DNA from: Mycolicibacter nonchromogenicus
GTDB lineage: Bacteria > Actinomycetota > Actinomycetes > Mycobacteriales > Mycobacteriaceae
Length of the DNA stretch: 58,877 nucleotides
Reading direction: 5' to 3'
Assembly: GCF_002101775.1 (NCBI RefSeq)
Contig: NZ_LQPI01000073.1
Span: forward strand, 1-58,877
In this document: in pieces, positions 25,488 to 33,999 of the stretch
How positions within the stretch are numbered: the stretch's first letter is position 1
How the letters are laid out: the number at the start of each line of letters is the position of its first letter
The notes under the pieces: model-generated
Told to the model about the DNA's origin: nothing
Database searches by the model: none
Seen by the model: only the letters and a program-made list of their open reading frames with translations
Translations under genes and position numbers: made by a program

Positions 25488-26284
25488 CCAGCATGGGATT
25501 GAGCGCCCACTCCGACAGCGGAGTGCGGTGGTTGATACTCGACCGCCCCGATGCCGGAAACTCGGTGACGCGGGCGATGCAGCGCGACATCATCGACAAC
25601 CTGGTACGTGCATCGACCGATCCGGAGACCCGTGCAGTCGTGCTGACGGGCACGGGTTCTCGGCATTTCTGCACCGGCCCGAACCTACGTGACCCCGGCA
25701 TGCAACCGAGTCCGGACCGGGTGGCCGGCGATGCCGCACGCATCCTGCGGACCGGATCGCAGGCGGTGGTGTCGGCGATCCTCGACTGTGAAAAGCCGGT
25801 GATCTGCGGCCTCAACGGCGTGGCAGCCGGAGTCGGGGCGAGCATGGTCCTCGCGTGCGACCTGATCGTCGCCGCCGAAAGCGCTCGCCTGATCGAACTC
25901 TTCGTCCGGAGAGGCCTGGCGCCCGATGGCGGGGCCGCCTATCTGCTGGCTCGCAAGGTGCCGTTCAACGTGGCCAAAGAGCTTTTGTTGTTCGGAGAGG
26001 AGATCACCGCCCCGGAGGCACACCGCATCGGTCTGGTCAACAAAGTTGTGCCGGACGACCAGCTCAATGCGGAGGTCACGGCGTGGGCGCAACGTCTGGC
26101 GCGAGGTGCGACTCGCGGCATCGCCGCAGCCAAGGCCATGCTCAACCAGGCCCTGGACGTGGATCGCGCCGCCGCGTTCCACACCGAGGCGCTCCTCGTC
26201 GAACAGGTGGCAGGCACCCAGGACGTCGCGGAGGGGATGGCGGCTTTCATGGAGAAGCGCGAACCGGACTTCCGTGGTCGCTAG
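25484..26284 (+). CDS. Enoyl-CoA hydratase/isomerase (crotonase family)
   Basis: This 266-residue crotonase has FCTGPNLRDPGMQP near residue 64 and NGVAAGVGASMVLACDLIVAA near residue 108, ending with a typical FMEKREPDFRGR tail. The first oxyanion segment (CTGPN) departs from the common CAGGD form. The GTG start overlaps the P450 stop, so hydroxylation and this step are probably linked. A 38-bp gap separates it from the converging phosphotransferase gene. Confidence 0.9.
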   Translation: MTSMGLSAHSDSGVRWLILDRPDAGNSVTRAMQRDIIDNLVRASTDPETRAVVLTGTGSRHFCTGPNLRDPGMQPSPDRVAGDAARILRTGSQAVVSAILDCEKPVICGLNGVAAGVGASMVLACDLIVAAESARLIELFVRRGLAPDGGAAYLLARKVPFNVAKELLLFGEEITAPEAHRIGLVNKVVPDDQLNAEVTAWAQRLARGATRGIAAAKAMLNQALDVDRAAAFHTEALLVEQVAGTQDVAEGMAAFMEKREPDFRGR

Positions 26285-26322
26285 GCGGCGCCGCGCCCAC
26301 CCCGGCACACCAGCCTCACCGC

Positions 26323-27663
26323 TTAGTCGAGCAGTTCGCTCAGGGGCGTCACATGCCCGATCCGACCGCCGGTGAGGAGCGGTTCCATCAGCAGGAGTTG
26401 GCGCATCACCCGGCGGTGCAGCAGTGCAATCAATGCGGAATCGTGCTCAGGCCCCGCCGTGTGGACGAAATCCTCCAGGGTCTGGTCGCCCGCTTCGCGG
26501 TCGGCAGGTCGACTCCCGAGCAGCTCCTGGATGTCATCGAGGTCGGCTTGGTCGATGGCCTGGGAATACTCGCTCACTCGGTGACAGAATCGCGCAACCT
26601 TCGCCACGGCGGATCGCTGGTACTCGGCGATACCGTCCGGCACTGCAAGTGACTCCACCATGGATGCCAAGCCGGCGACCGCGCCCGGGTAGGGCGTCGG
26701 CGCGGGCTCGGGTAATGACACCGCCGGCAACGGGACGTCGGCCTGCCGGGCGATCGATTCGATCGCGTGCAGCGACAACAGATGGAACCACTCGATGTAC
26801 TGGACGATGTCGGTCAATGGCAGGTTCAGGTGCAGAACGATCGCGACACCCAGCGGTGTGCAGAGCGCGAACTTGGCGGTGTGGAACTCGATCGCGGCTC
26901 GATCCAGCGCCGTTCCGGAGACCGCCTGGTACCGCCGCAGCACCCGACCGAGGTCGCCCATGGGCTCCGTTACGTTGCGTAATCGCAGGCCCGCGAGATC
27001 GTGGCAGACATCGCCGATGTGGGCGAGTTCGACGTCGATCAGACCCGTGATCTGACCATCGGCCGCCATGTACTGCCCGGTGTCACCGAGCACAAACGAT
27101 GCAGTCGACCGGTGCACCGGAGCGTTGCGCCGCAGCCATCCGATCGCAAACTCCAGTAACGGTTCCGGGCGCTGCTTGTGGTCCCGATAGCGGTTCACGA
27201 ATGTCTCGAAGTGGTCGAGGGCCAGGGCACGTGGACCGTCGGGGATGCGCAGGTTCGCAGCGGCGAAGGCCGCCGGGTCGATGGCGTGGGCACGCACGAG
27301 TGCGTCGACGTAGGCGTCCATCACCGCATCCAGTTCACGAGCATCGTTGGTGGGGAGCGGATTCGGCTCTCCCGGCAACAGGTCCATCACGACCGCCGAT
27401 GTCTCGGGAATCTCCCCGTGTATGTGGGGGACGGGGATCTGATGCGCCTCCATCACCCTCAGGATCGCCGCCTCCGCCGCGACGGTGGCGAAGCCGAACC
27501 CCTCGCGATCTCCTCGAACGTAGAGGCCGACCTCCCGCCCCTCGCGCTCAGCGCTGACGAACCACGCGGGCCGCCATCGGTGGTGGCGTTCGATGGCGCG
27601 AACCGGTCCGATGTTCCCGGCGACCCACTCCTCGACGACGGAGTCAATGCTCTTTTCAAGCAT
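26323..27663 (-). CDS. APH-like phosphotransferase-fold protein with a degenerate active site
   Basis: This 446-residue protein aligns in layout with aminoglycoside/choline-kinase-like phosphotransferases. The catalytic HGDxxxxN loop is LGDTGQYM at about residue 192, so the His and the metal-binding Asn are missing, while the second metal-site Asp is kept in GLIDVELAHIGD. Family members in catabolic clusters are often of unknown function. The changed loop suggests either an unusual ATP use or a binding role. A C-terminal region of about 130 residues is helical and unassigned. Its ATG is one base from operator h, which suggests a leaderless message (see findings). Confidence 0.8.
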   Translation of the reverse strand: MLEKSIDSVVEEWVAGNIGPVRAIERHHRWRPAWFVSAEREGREVGLYVRGDREGFGFATVAAEAAILRVMEAHQIPVPHIHGEIPETSAVVMDLLPGEPNPLPTNDARELDAVMDAYVDALVRAHAIDPAAFAAANLRIPDGPRALALDHFETFVNRYRDHKQRPEPLLEFAIGWLRRNAPVHRSTASFVLGDTGQYMAADGQITGLIDVELAHIGDVCHDLAGLRLRNVTEPMGDLGRVLRRYQAVSGTALDRAAIEFHTAKFALCTPLGVAIVLHLNLPLTDIVQYIEWFHLLSLHAIESIARQADVPLPAVSLPEPAPTPYPGAVAGLASMVESLAVPDGIAEYQRSAVAKVARFCHRVSEYSQAIDQADLDDIQELLGSRPADREAGDQTLEDFVHTAGPEHDSALIALLHRRVMRQLLLMEPLLTGGRIGHVTPLSELLD

Positions 27664-27664
27664 T

Positions 27665-27695
27665 GGACAATAGTACAGATCATGTACTCTCGTTA
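27665..27695. promoter_or_regulatory. Operator motif copy h (divergent promoter)
   Basis: The half-sites are GGACA, GTACA, TGTAC and CGTTA; the central GTACA/TGTAC pair is a perfect palindrome. It separates the leftward phosphotransferase-like gene (start 27663) from the rightward SnoaL-like gene (start 27731). On the minus strand TACTAT ends six bases before the ATG at 27663. Confidence 0.8.
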
Positions 27696-27730
27696 TACCC
27701 AGTCAGGACATCAACGTGATGGGGGGATGA

Positions 27731-28261
27731 GTGTCCAGCACCGTTGATGGCGGTGCGCTCGACGCACTGCTGGCGCGAGACGAGATCCGCACGCTGCCAC
27801 TGCGCTATGCCGCGGCGATCGAGTCGCGTGACGTCGCCGCAATGATGGACCTGTTCTCGCCCAATGCTCGATTCGGGGACTACGGTGACGGGCCGACCGG
27901 CCTGCGCGCGCTGATGACCGACAGCGTCGAGGGCAGTCTCTTCGCGGTGATCCTGGTGGCCAATCATCTGATCGATCTGCACGACGACTCGCACGCGTCC
28001 GGACAGGTCTGGGCGCACTGCTATGCGCAGACGCGCACCGAGGGTTTTCTCGATCAACTGATCAAATACGAGGACCGCTACGAGCGGGTCGACGGACGAT
28101 GGCTGTTCGCCCACCGCACGCACCGACTCTGGTACGGCGCGTCCCATGATCGATCGCCACTGGATCAGCCCCCGGCGAACTGGCCGCGCAGCCAGATCGG
28201 CGTCGGCGATATTCCGCTCGCAGACCCCGATTTCGTCGCGTGGTGGAAGGCCCGACTATGA
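27731..28261 (+). CDS. SnoaL-like domain protein
   Basis: This 176-residue NTF2-like protein has LPLRYAAAIESRDVAAMMDLF near residue 20, then VANHLIDLHDD and RYERVDGRWLFAHRTHRLWYG. It is clearly related to the larger SnoaL-like protein at 6554-7213. The start is a GTG just after a G-rich stretch. It overlaps the SMP-30-like gene by 4 bp. Such proteins can act as hydratases or isomerases of cyclic intermediates; no specific function can be given. Confidence 0.82.
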   Translation: MSSTVDGGALDALLARDEIRTLPLRYAAAIESRDVAAMMDLFSPNARFGDYGDGPTGLRALMTDSVEGSLFAVILVANHLIDLHDDSHASGQVWAHCYAQTRTEGFLDQLIKYEDRYERVDGRWLFAHRTHRLWYGASHDRSPLDQPPANWPRSQIGVGDIPLADPDFVAWWKARL

Positions 28262-29187
28262 GTGGAATACGCTGTGTGACCGAGGGTCTCGAGTTCCCGG
28301 AAGGCCCCGTCGGATATCCGGACGGCACCGTCGTGCTGTCCGAGATGGCCGCAGGACGCATCACCAGAGTCAGCCCAGACGGGACCACCGAGTGCGTAGC
28401 CCACGTCGGTGGCGGGCCGAACGGCATCGGGTTGCTTCCCGACGGGCGACTGGTGGTCTGCCAGAACGGGGGGTCGACCTTCGGCACCGGGTTCTGGCCC
28501 TACGACTTCGCCGGCGCTGCGCAGGTGTTTCGTCCGGTGGGTGCAGCCGAGCAGCCGCTCACGCCTGCGCTCCAGCTCGTGGACCCAGACGGCTCGGTAC
28601 ATACGCTCACCACCGAATTTCGCGCACGCAGCGGCCGCAGGCTGCCGCTGATCCGACCCAGCGACGTGTGCGTCGACAGCGCGGGCGGCTTCTACGTGAC
28701 CGATGGGGGGACCACCCACGACCGGCAGCGCACCATGACCGGGCTGCTGTACGGCACACCAGACGGCGAGCTCGAGGAGATCGTCTACCCGCTCGAGATG
28801 CCCAACGGCGTCGCGCTCTCGCCGGACGGCAGCCGCGTCTACGTCGCCGAGACCCGCACTCGCAGAGTCTGGGAATTTCAATTGTCGGCTCCGGGGCGCA
28901 TCACGGGCGCACGCGGCCTTGCGACCGTGCCCAGCGGCGGTCCGCTGAACATCGGTGGTGCGGACGGCCTATGCGTGTCCGCCGACGGAACCATTCTGGT
29001 GGCGACGCTGGGCGCCGGCGGGGTCACCGCCTTCGCACCGTCGGGGAAGATGATCGGCGCGCTGCCTCTCGACGACCCGATGACGACCAACATGGCGCTG
29101 GGCGCCGACGACGTTCTCTACGTCACGCTCGCATCCTCGGGGCGCCTGGTTGCGGTCGACGACTGGCGCTCGGCACTGTCGCGATGA
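28258..29187 (+). CDS. SMP-30/gluconolactonase-family beta-propeller (probable lactonase)
   Basis: This 309-residue protein has the spaced repeats of a six-bladed propeller: EGLEFPEGPVGYPDG at the start, GGGPNGIGLLPDG, RPSDVCVDSAGGFYVTDGG and MPNGVALSPDGSRVYVAET. The Glu, Asn and Asp of these blades fit the calcium site of lactonases. It may open a lactone formed by Baeyer-Villiger-type oxidation (an LLM monooxygenase is in the same cluster), but this is inference. The ATG overlaps the upstream stop by 4 bp, and a 12-bp gap separates it from the converging hydrolase gene. Confidence 0.85.
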   Translation: MSGIRCVTEGLEFPEGPVGYPDGTVVLSEMAAGRITRVSPDGTTECVAHVGGGPNGIGLLPDGRLVVCQNGGSTFGTGFWPYDFAGAAQVFRPVGAAEQPLTPALQLVDPDGSVHTLTTEFRARSGRRLPLIRPSDVCVDSAGGFYVTDGGTTHDRQRTMTGLLYGTPDGELEEIVYPLEMPNGVALSPDGSRVYVAETRTRRVWEFQLSAPGRITGARGLATVPSGGPLNIGGADGLCVSADGTILVATLGAGGVTAFAPSGKMIGALPLDDPMTTNMALGADDVLYVTLASSGRLVAVDDWRSALSR

Positions 29188-29199
29188 CCCGGCAGCGAC

Positions 29200-30504
29200 T
29201 CAGTTCTCGATCTCCTTGTTGGCCATCTGCTCGGCGAGGTTCTTGAGGAAGGCCCCGTACCCGACACCACCGTGGTCAGACATCACGGCGTCGTAGTCGT
29301 ACTCCGGCGGGTTCCCGTCGTTGGGCCGCCATCCGCGGTCGGCGGTGGACGCTTGGAAGCCCTCCTCCGGGAACGCGTACCAGCGCCGGGTATTGAGTTC
29401 CACGATCTTGTGCGCCTCGTCATCGGGTACGTTCGCGAGCATCTCCGCGGCGCGTGCGCGACTCTTGGGCCAGAACGAATCGGAGTGCGGGTAGTCGCAC
29501 TCCCAGGTGATGTTGTCGATCCCGATCTGATGACGCAACGCCACCCCGACCTCGTCTTCGATGAAGCAGCCGGAGATGTTGCGGCGAAACAGCTCTGACG
29601 GAGCGACCGTCGGATGGATGTTCTGGTAGTACTTGTGCTTACGCCACACGTAGTCCGCGCGCTCGACGAGGTAGGGAAGCCAGCCGATACCGCCTTCGGA
29701 GAAAGCGACTTTGAGGTTGGGGTGCTTGTGGAACACCGGGGAGAACACCAACTCGACAGCGGCGGCCATCGATGTGGTGCCCATGAGCGTCACCATCACC
29801 GCGAACGGCGCCTCGGGCGCGGTGGTGGGGGGCATGCCCCCGGAGCCGAAATGCATGACGGCCGTCATGTTGGTCTCCTCGAGGGCAGACCAGACGGGAT
29901 CCCAGTGCGGGGTGTGGAAACTGGGCAGGCCGAGATTCATCGGAATGTCGGGTAGTCCTACGGCGCGGCAGCCCTTCGCCGCCATGCGTTCAATCTCCTT
30001 GACCATCAACCCGGTGTCCCACAGCGGGGTGATCATCATCGGAATGAAGCGAGCCGGATCGGTGGCGCACCATTCATCGATGGAGAAGTCGTTCCAGGCC
30101 TGCACGGACAGCAGTGCCAGGTCCTTGTCCGTGCCTTCAAGGAAGACCGTGCCGCAGAACCGAGGGAACGACGGGAAGCACAGCATCGCGTGAACCCCGT
30201 CGATGTCCATGTCGAGGAGGCGGGCCTTCGGGTCGTAGCAGCCGGGGATCATGTCGTCGTAGCGCACCGGGTCGACACCGAACTCCTCGGGTCGTTTGCC
30301 GGCGACCGCGTTGAGCCCGATGTTCGGGTAGGCGCGACCCTCGTAGACCCACTGGTGCATGGGCGGCTTGCCCTCGCGCGGGAACTCGACGATCCTCGGA
30401 CCGTCGTGCAGGTACTTCTTCGGAAGCCGGTCGGACCAGACATGCGGCGGTTCGATGAGATGATCGTCGACCGAGAGCAGCTTCATCGACGGTTGCAGTG
30501 GCAT
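29200..30504 (-). CDS. Amidohydrolase-2 family (ACMSD-like) metal-dependent hydrolase
   Basis: This 434-residue protein starts its domain with LLSVDDHLIEPPHVW and has WECDYPHSDSFWP near residue 335 with the conserved metal-site Asp. The N-terminal metal motif is DDHxxEP rather than HxH, as in many actinobacterial members. The family performs decarboxylation or hydrolysis, and members recur in steroid- and terpenoid-type clusters with unknown roles. It is related to the hydrolase at 46414-47733. GAGGAGC lies close before the ATG, and operator i lies 38-68 bp upstream. Confidence 0.88.
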   Translation of the reverse strand: MPLQPSMKLLSVDDHLIEPPHVWSDRLPKKYLHDGPRIVEFPREGKPPMHQWVYEGRAYPNIGLNAVAGKRPEEFGVDPVRYDDMIPGCYDPKARLLDMDIDGVHAMLCFPSFPRFCGTVFLEGTDKDLALLSVQAWNDFSIDEWCATDPARFIPMMITPLWDTGLMVKEIERMAAKGCRAVGLPDIPMNLGLPSFHTPHWDPVWSALEETNMTAVMHFGSGGMPPTTAPEAPFAVMVTLMGTTSMAAAVELVFSPVFHKHPNLKVAFSEGGIGWLPYLVERADYVWRKHKYYQNIHPTVAPSELFRRNISGCFIEDEVGVALRHQIGIDNITWECDYPHSDSFWPKSRARAAEMLANVPDDEAHKIVELNTRRWYAFPEEGFQASTADRGWRPNDGNPPEYDYDAVMSDHGGVGYGAFLKNLAEQMANKEIEN

Positions 30505-30541
30505 CGGTCGCTCCTCGCCCTTCCAGCTGATAGGTTTGATT

Positions 30542-30572
30542 GAACAAATAGACAGTAGTTGATCATTTGACT
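30542..30572. promoter_or_regulatory. Operator motif copy i (divergent promoter)
   Basis: The half-sites are GAACA, AGACA, TGATC and TGACT. The site lies in the 114-bp gap between the leftward hydrolase (start 30504) and the rightward small protein (start 30619). Confidence 0.7.
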
Positions 30573-30618
30573 ATACCGCGCGGCGGCACGGTGACTCAAC
30601 CGCGAGGAGGAACCCACG

Positions 30619-30825
30619 ATGGATCCCGGTGATCGCATCCCGCAGGACGATTGGGCCGATCAGGACCTGCTGACCCGCGCCGAGGCCGCGGAGCGACTGG
30701 CCGCTGAGATCGCGGAGGTGTCGGCCGTCGTGGAGACGACAACGGCTGACGAAATCACCCTGCGTAGGCTCGCCGCACTCAAAGAGCTACACGCGCAGCT
30801 GACCAACCAGCACGAGCGCGACTGA
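30619..30825 (+). CDS. Small acidic helical protein of unknown function
   Basis: This 68-residue protein is strongly charged and predicted to be helical from residue 17 onward (LLTRAEAAERLAAEIAEVSAV, then TLRRLAALKELHAQLTNQHE), like a short coiled coil. It has a good GAGGAGGAA ribosome site, normal codon use and its own operator-bearing promoter, so it is very likely a real gene. I do not recognise the family. It could be a small subunit or assembly factor for an enzyme of the cluster. It ends one base before the converging acyl-CoA dehydrogenase stop. Confidence 0.75.
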   Translation: MDPGDRIPQDDWADQDLLTRAEAAERLAAEIAEVSAVVETTTADEITLRRLAALKELHAQLTNQHERD

Positions 30826-30826
30826 A

Positions 30827-31969
30827 TCACCTCGCGCGTGGCAGACCGAGCACCCGCTGCGCGACGATGTTGCGCTGGATCTGGGCGGTTCCCCCGTAGA
30901 TGCCGGCCGCTCGCGACCACACGTAGATGTCCCACTCCAACCCCTCGGCCAGCAGCGGTTCACTGCCGCGGACATCCATCATCGCGTGGCCGCACACCTG
31001 GTCGGCGCGGGCCATCAGCAACTTGTCCACAGAGCCTTCCGGACCAGGCAGGGCGCCATGCTGCCGCTCGCTGAGAGAGCGCTGCACTTTGACCTGGAGA
31101 GCCCGCAGTTCGGCATACGCGCGGCCAAGGCGAACCCGGGTCGTCGGGGAGTCCTCCAGCCGTCCGGAGCGCACGGCGCTCTCGAGATCGCGCAGCTGCC
31201 GAGACAGCCTGCTGATCCAGTTGATGTCGCTGGGGCCGCGCTCGTAGGCCAGCAGCTGGTTGGCAATGGACCACCCCTGCCCGCGTTCGCCGAGCAGATT
31301 CTCCTGCGGCACCTCGACGTCATCGAACGTGACCTCGGCGAATTCACGGTTGCGGGCGGCGTTGACGATCGGCGCGACCTCGATACCCGGAGTCGACATC
31401 GGCACGAGAAGAACCGAGATGCCCTGGTGTTTGGGAGCGTCGGGTTCGGTGCGGCACAGCAGGAAACACCAGTCCGCGACGGCACCGAAACTAGTCCAGA
31501 TCTTCCGTCCGTTGACTCGGAACACCCTGCCACCGGGTGTCTCGACAAGATCGGCTCGAGTCCTCAAACTCGCCAGATCCGAGCCCGCCTCGGGTTCACT
31601 GAACCCCTGGCACCAACGCACCGATCCCGACAGCAGGCCGGGCAGCATCGCGGTGCGTTGCTCGTCGGTTCCGAACAGGCGTAACGCGTTGCACAGATGC
31701 CCGACACCTTCGATCGGCGGAGCACCCGCGCGTCCGAGCTCGTCGTTGAGGATGGCTTCGTAGATCGGCGGCAGACCGTGACCGCCATACTCGACCGGAA
31801 ACGACAGCCCGATGTATCCGGCTCCGTACAGTGTCTGATGCCAGGCATTCTGGGCGTCAGCCCGCGCGGCCGGATCTTCGGGGATCTCCGCTTCGGCACT
31901 GTGATCGGCCAGCCACCGACGAAGCCGAGCCCGAAACTCTGCTTCCTCACGGGTGTCGTCGAAGTCCAT
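30827..31969 (-). CDS. Acyl-CoA dehydrogenase alpha subunit-like (pair 1)
   Basis: This 380-residue dehydrogenase has GFSEPEAGSDLASLRTRA near residue 117, NGRKIWTSFGAVADW and a C-terminal GIYGGTAQIQRNIVAQ. It lies 3 bp after the beta-like dehydrogenase at 31973, and the two probably form an alpha2beta2 enzyme like the FadE pairs of cholesterol side-chain degradation. Such pairs take bulky ring-bearing acyl-CoA substrates. Its stop nearly touches that of the opposing small gene. Confidence 0.92.
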   Translation of the reverse strand: MDFDDTREEAEFRARLRRWLADHSAEAEIPEDPAARADAQNAWHQTLYGAGYIGLSFPVEYGGHGLPPIYEAILNDELGRAGAPPIEGVGHLCNALRLFGTDEQRTAMLPGLLSGSVRWCQGFSEPEAGSDLASLRTRADLVETPGGRVFRVNGRKIWTSFGAVADWCFLLCRTEPDAPKHQGISVLLVPMSTPGIEVAPIVNAARNREFAEVTFDDVEVPQENLLGERGQGWSIANQLLAYERGPSDINWISRLSRQLRDLESAVRSGRLEDSPTTRVRLGRAYAELRALQVKVQRSLSERQHGALPGPEGSVDKLLMARADQVCGHAMMDVRGSEPLLAEGLEWDIYVWSRAAGIYGGTAQIQRNIVAQRVLGLPRAR

Positions 31970-31972
31970 CGG

Positions 31973-33016
31973 CTACATCAACTCCTCGTTCGCGAGTCGC
32001 ATTCGGGCGATGGCCTCGTACTGAACCGTCTCGTCACCGAACAAGCGCCGGTTCAACAATGTCCGACGCAGCCTCAGATGAGCGACGTGTTCCCAGGTGA
32101 TCGCAATTCCGCCGAACACCTGGACGGCAGCCTCCACGACGTCTCGACCGGCCGCCGCGGTGTAGGCCTTCGCCGTCATCGCGGCCAACGACGCCTCATC
32201 GGCGGCCAGATGGTCGATGGCCCAGGCGGCGTGCCACACACAGCTTCTGGCACCCTCGACACTGACCAGCGCGTCGGCAAGAACGTGCTGCACCGCCTGG
32301 AACGAGCCGATGGGCACGCCGAACTGAACTCGGTCGTGGGCGTAGCGGACCGCCTCGTCGAGGGCCCCCTGCATGACCCCGAGTTGATCAGCGGCGATGG
32401 CGGTCAGAGCGAGCGCTTCGGCGCGCCGCCATCGGTCCTCGCATATGGGTGCGCCGACGACGGTGAATGCCGCGGCGTCGGCCGATACGCGGCGTAACGA
32501 ACGCGTGAGATCTAGACCCTGCTCCGTCTCAGCTCCGGTTATCGGGGCGATCGCGAGTTCGCGCTTACCGTCGACTTCCCTCGATGACAGGACATGGGTC
32601 GCGCCTGCGGTGTCGAAAGCCACCGTGCCGTCGGTGCCGGCGCCGAACCTGCGGAGATCGACGGTCAGGGTGGGGGCGATGCGGAGCTGCCCTTCGGCGA
32701 CGAGGTTGACCTCTCGCTCGGCGCGTGCGGCCTCCAGCAGTTCGGCCGCGAGAACCGCTTGGCCGACGACGGGTGCGGCGCACAGTGTGCGGGCCAGCTG
32801 TTCGATCACCAGCGCGGTCTCGACTCCGCTTTCGGGCAACCCGCACAGGCTGGGGGAGCGCAGCGTAGTAACACCGAGGTCGACCAGCTGTTTCCATTGG
32901 CGGTTCAGCAGGTCTCCGGTCGGAATGTCGCCAGGATCCGTGGTCGCCAGCTGGTCCGCCAACGCAGAGACGGTGTCCTGCAGGAGCTGTTGCTCGCCCG
33001 TCAGGCTGACATCCAT
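31973..33016 (-). CDS. Acyl-CoA dehydrogenase beta subunit-like (pair 1)
   Basis: This 347-residue dehydrogenase-fold protein has a reduced N-terminal part and lacks the SEPEAGSD segment of its partner, but keeps FGVPIGSFQAVQHVLADALV near residue 235 and FGGIAITWEHVAHLRLRR near residue 310. That division of motifs is typical of heteromeric dehydrogenases. It starts 8 bp after the ferredoxin remnant at 33024-33116 and shares its promoter. Confidence 0.9.
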   Translation of the reverse strand: MDVSLTGEQQLLQDTVSALADQLATTDPGDIPTGDLLNRQWKQLVDLGVTTLRSPSLCGLPESGVETALVIEQLARTLCAAPVVGQAVLAAELLEAARAEREVNLVAEGQLRIAPTLTVDLRRFGAGTDGTVAFDTAGATHVLSSREVDGKRELAIAPITGAETEQGLDLTRSLRRVSADAAAFTVVGAPICEDRWRRAEALALTAIAADQLGVMQGALDEAVRYAHDRVQFGVPIGSFQAVQHVLADALVSVEGARSCVWHAAWAIDHLAADEASLAAMTAKAYTAAAGRDVVEAAVQVFGGIAITWEHVAHLRLRRTLLNRRLFGDETVQYEAIARMRLANEELM

Positions 33017-33023
33017 CGGTCGG

Positions 33024-33116
33024 TCAGCCGTCGCGCAGGATCAGGGCCACATCGGGTACCAGCCCCAGATATCCCGCGTTGGATTCGCAGAGCTCGCGGT
33101 CCACTTCGACGCGCAT
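33024..33116 (-). pseudogene. Ferredoxin remnant (30 codons, internal deletion)
   Basis: A 30-codon frame starts MRVEVDRELCESNAGYLGLV and ends PDVALILRDG. The opening matches the start of actinobacterial 3Fe-4S ferredoxins that serve P450s, but the second and later cluster Cys residues are absent and the tail looks like the usual ferredoxin C-terminus. I infer an internal in-frame deletion joining the two ends. A GGAGTCGG stretch precedes the ATG, and the frame lies between operator j and the acyl-CoA dehydrogenase pair, so it is probably still transcribed. It cannot bind an iron-sulphur cluster in the normal way. Confidence 0.65.
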
Positions 33117-33150
33117 CCGACTCCCTCTCTCGCCGTTCGGATACCATCAT

Positions 33151-33181
33151 GGATGATAGAACGAATATTGTTCAACTGTTC
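33151..33181. promoter_or_regulatory. Operator motif copy j (divergent promoter)
   Basis: The half-sites are GGATG, GAACG, TGTTC and TGTTC. The two right-hand half-sites form a perfect direct repeat with 8-bp period. It lies between the leftward ferredoxin-remnant/dehydrogenase operon and the rightward SDR at 33199. Confidence 0.75.
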
Positions 33182-33198
33182 ACCGTAGGAGGCTCGTC

Positions 33199-33999
33199 TT
33201 GTCGCGGCTGGAGAACCGGATCGCCCTCGTCACGGGAGGCGCCCAGGGGCTGGGGCGGGCTGTCGCACGCCGACTGGCGGCCGAAGGCGCCAGGGTGACG
33301 ATCGTCGATCTCAACGACGACAAAGGGCGCGAATGTGTCGATCTCATCGAGGCCGACGGCGGCACCGCGGCGTTCGCTCGGGCGAATGTGGCAAAGCGCG
33401 AAGACATCTCGTCTGCCGTCGAAGCGGCAACGGTCGACGGGCGGATCGACATCCTGGTCAATGCCGCCCAGTACTTCGCAATGCCCAAGGCTTTGGAGCT
33501 GGTCTCGGACAAAGACTGGGAGCTGTCCGAAGCCACAGGCCCGAAGGCCTCCTTCCGGTTCATGCAGACGGCATACCCCGCGCTGAAGGCCTCCGGGAGT
33601 GCCTCGGTCATCAACTTCGTGTCCGGGTCGGCACTCGGCGGAATGGCCTTCACCGCTCCGTACTCCGCTGCCAAGGGAGCGATACAGGCGTTGACGAAAG
33701 TCGCCGCGAATGAGTGGGCGCGCCACGGCATCCGGGTGAACGCGATCTGTCCGTTCGCGCTCACCGACGTTCAGCGCGACATGATCGGCACCGAGTGGGA
33801 CAACTACACGCGAACTGCGGCGGCGTCACCGATGAAGCGCGGCGCCGATCCGGATTCCGAGATCGCCCCAGCCGTGGCATTCCTGGCCAGCACCGACGCG
33901 GCCTTCGTCACCGGCACGGTGCTTCATGTGGACGGCGGAATGACCGAGCTCTCGACAGTCGACTATTCGGAATCGCCCGGAGTGTTCCGCGCTACCTGA
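33199..33999 (+). CDS. SDR-family oxidoreductase
   Basis: This 266-residue SDR has TGGAQGLGRA near residue 12, a catalytic Ser in SGSALGG near residue 139 and YSAAKG near residue 154. The NNAG motif is NAAQ, an unusual change that may alter the active-site backbone. Its C-terminus (HVDGGMTEL) is normal. The TTG start follows AGGAGG with good spacing. It is a single-gene transcript whose last 8 bp overlap the converging P450 gene. Confidence 0.87.
   Translation: MSRLENRIALVTGGAQGLGRAVARRLAAEGARVTIVDLNDDKGRECVDLIEADGGTAAFARANVAKREDISSAVEAATVDGRIDILVNAAQYFAMPKALELVSDKDWELSEATGPKASFRFMQTAYPALKASGSASVINFVSGSALGGMAFTAPYSAAKGAIQALTKVAANEWARHGIRVNAICPFALTDVQRDMIGTEWDNYTRTAAASPMKRGADPDSEIAPAVAFLASTDAAFVTGTVLHVDGGMTELSTVDYSESPGVFRAT

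Noticed and set aside
33151..33181. KstR- or KstR2-type operator
   Set aside because: GAAC and GTTC halves recall KstR-type sites, but the spacing (5 between inner halves, 8-bp repeat outward) and the recurring fourth half-site differ from the published motifs as I know them.
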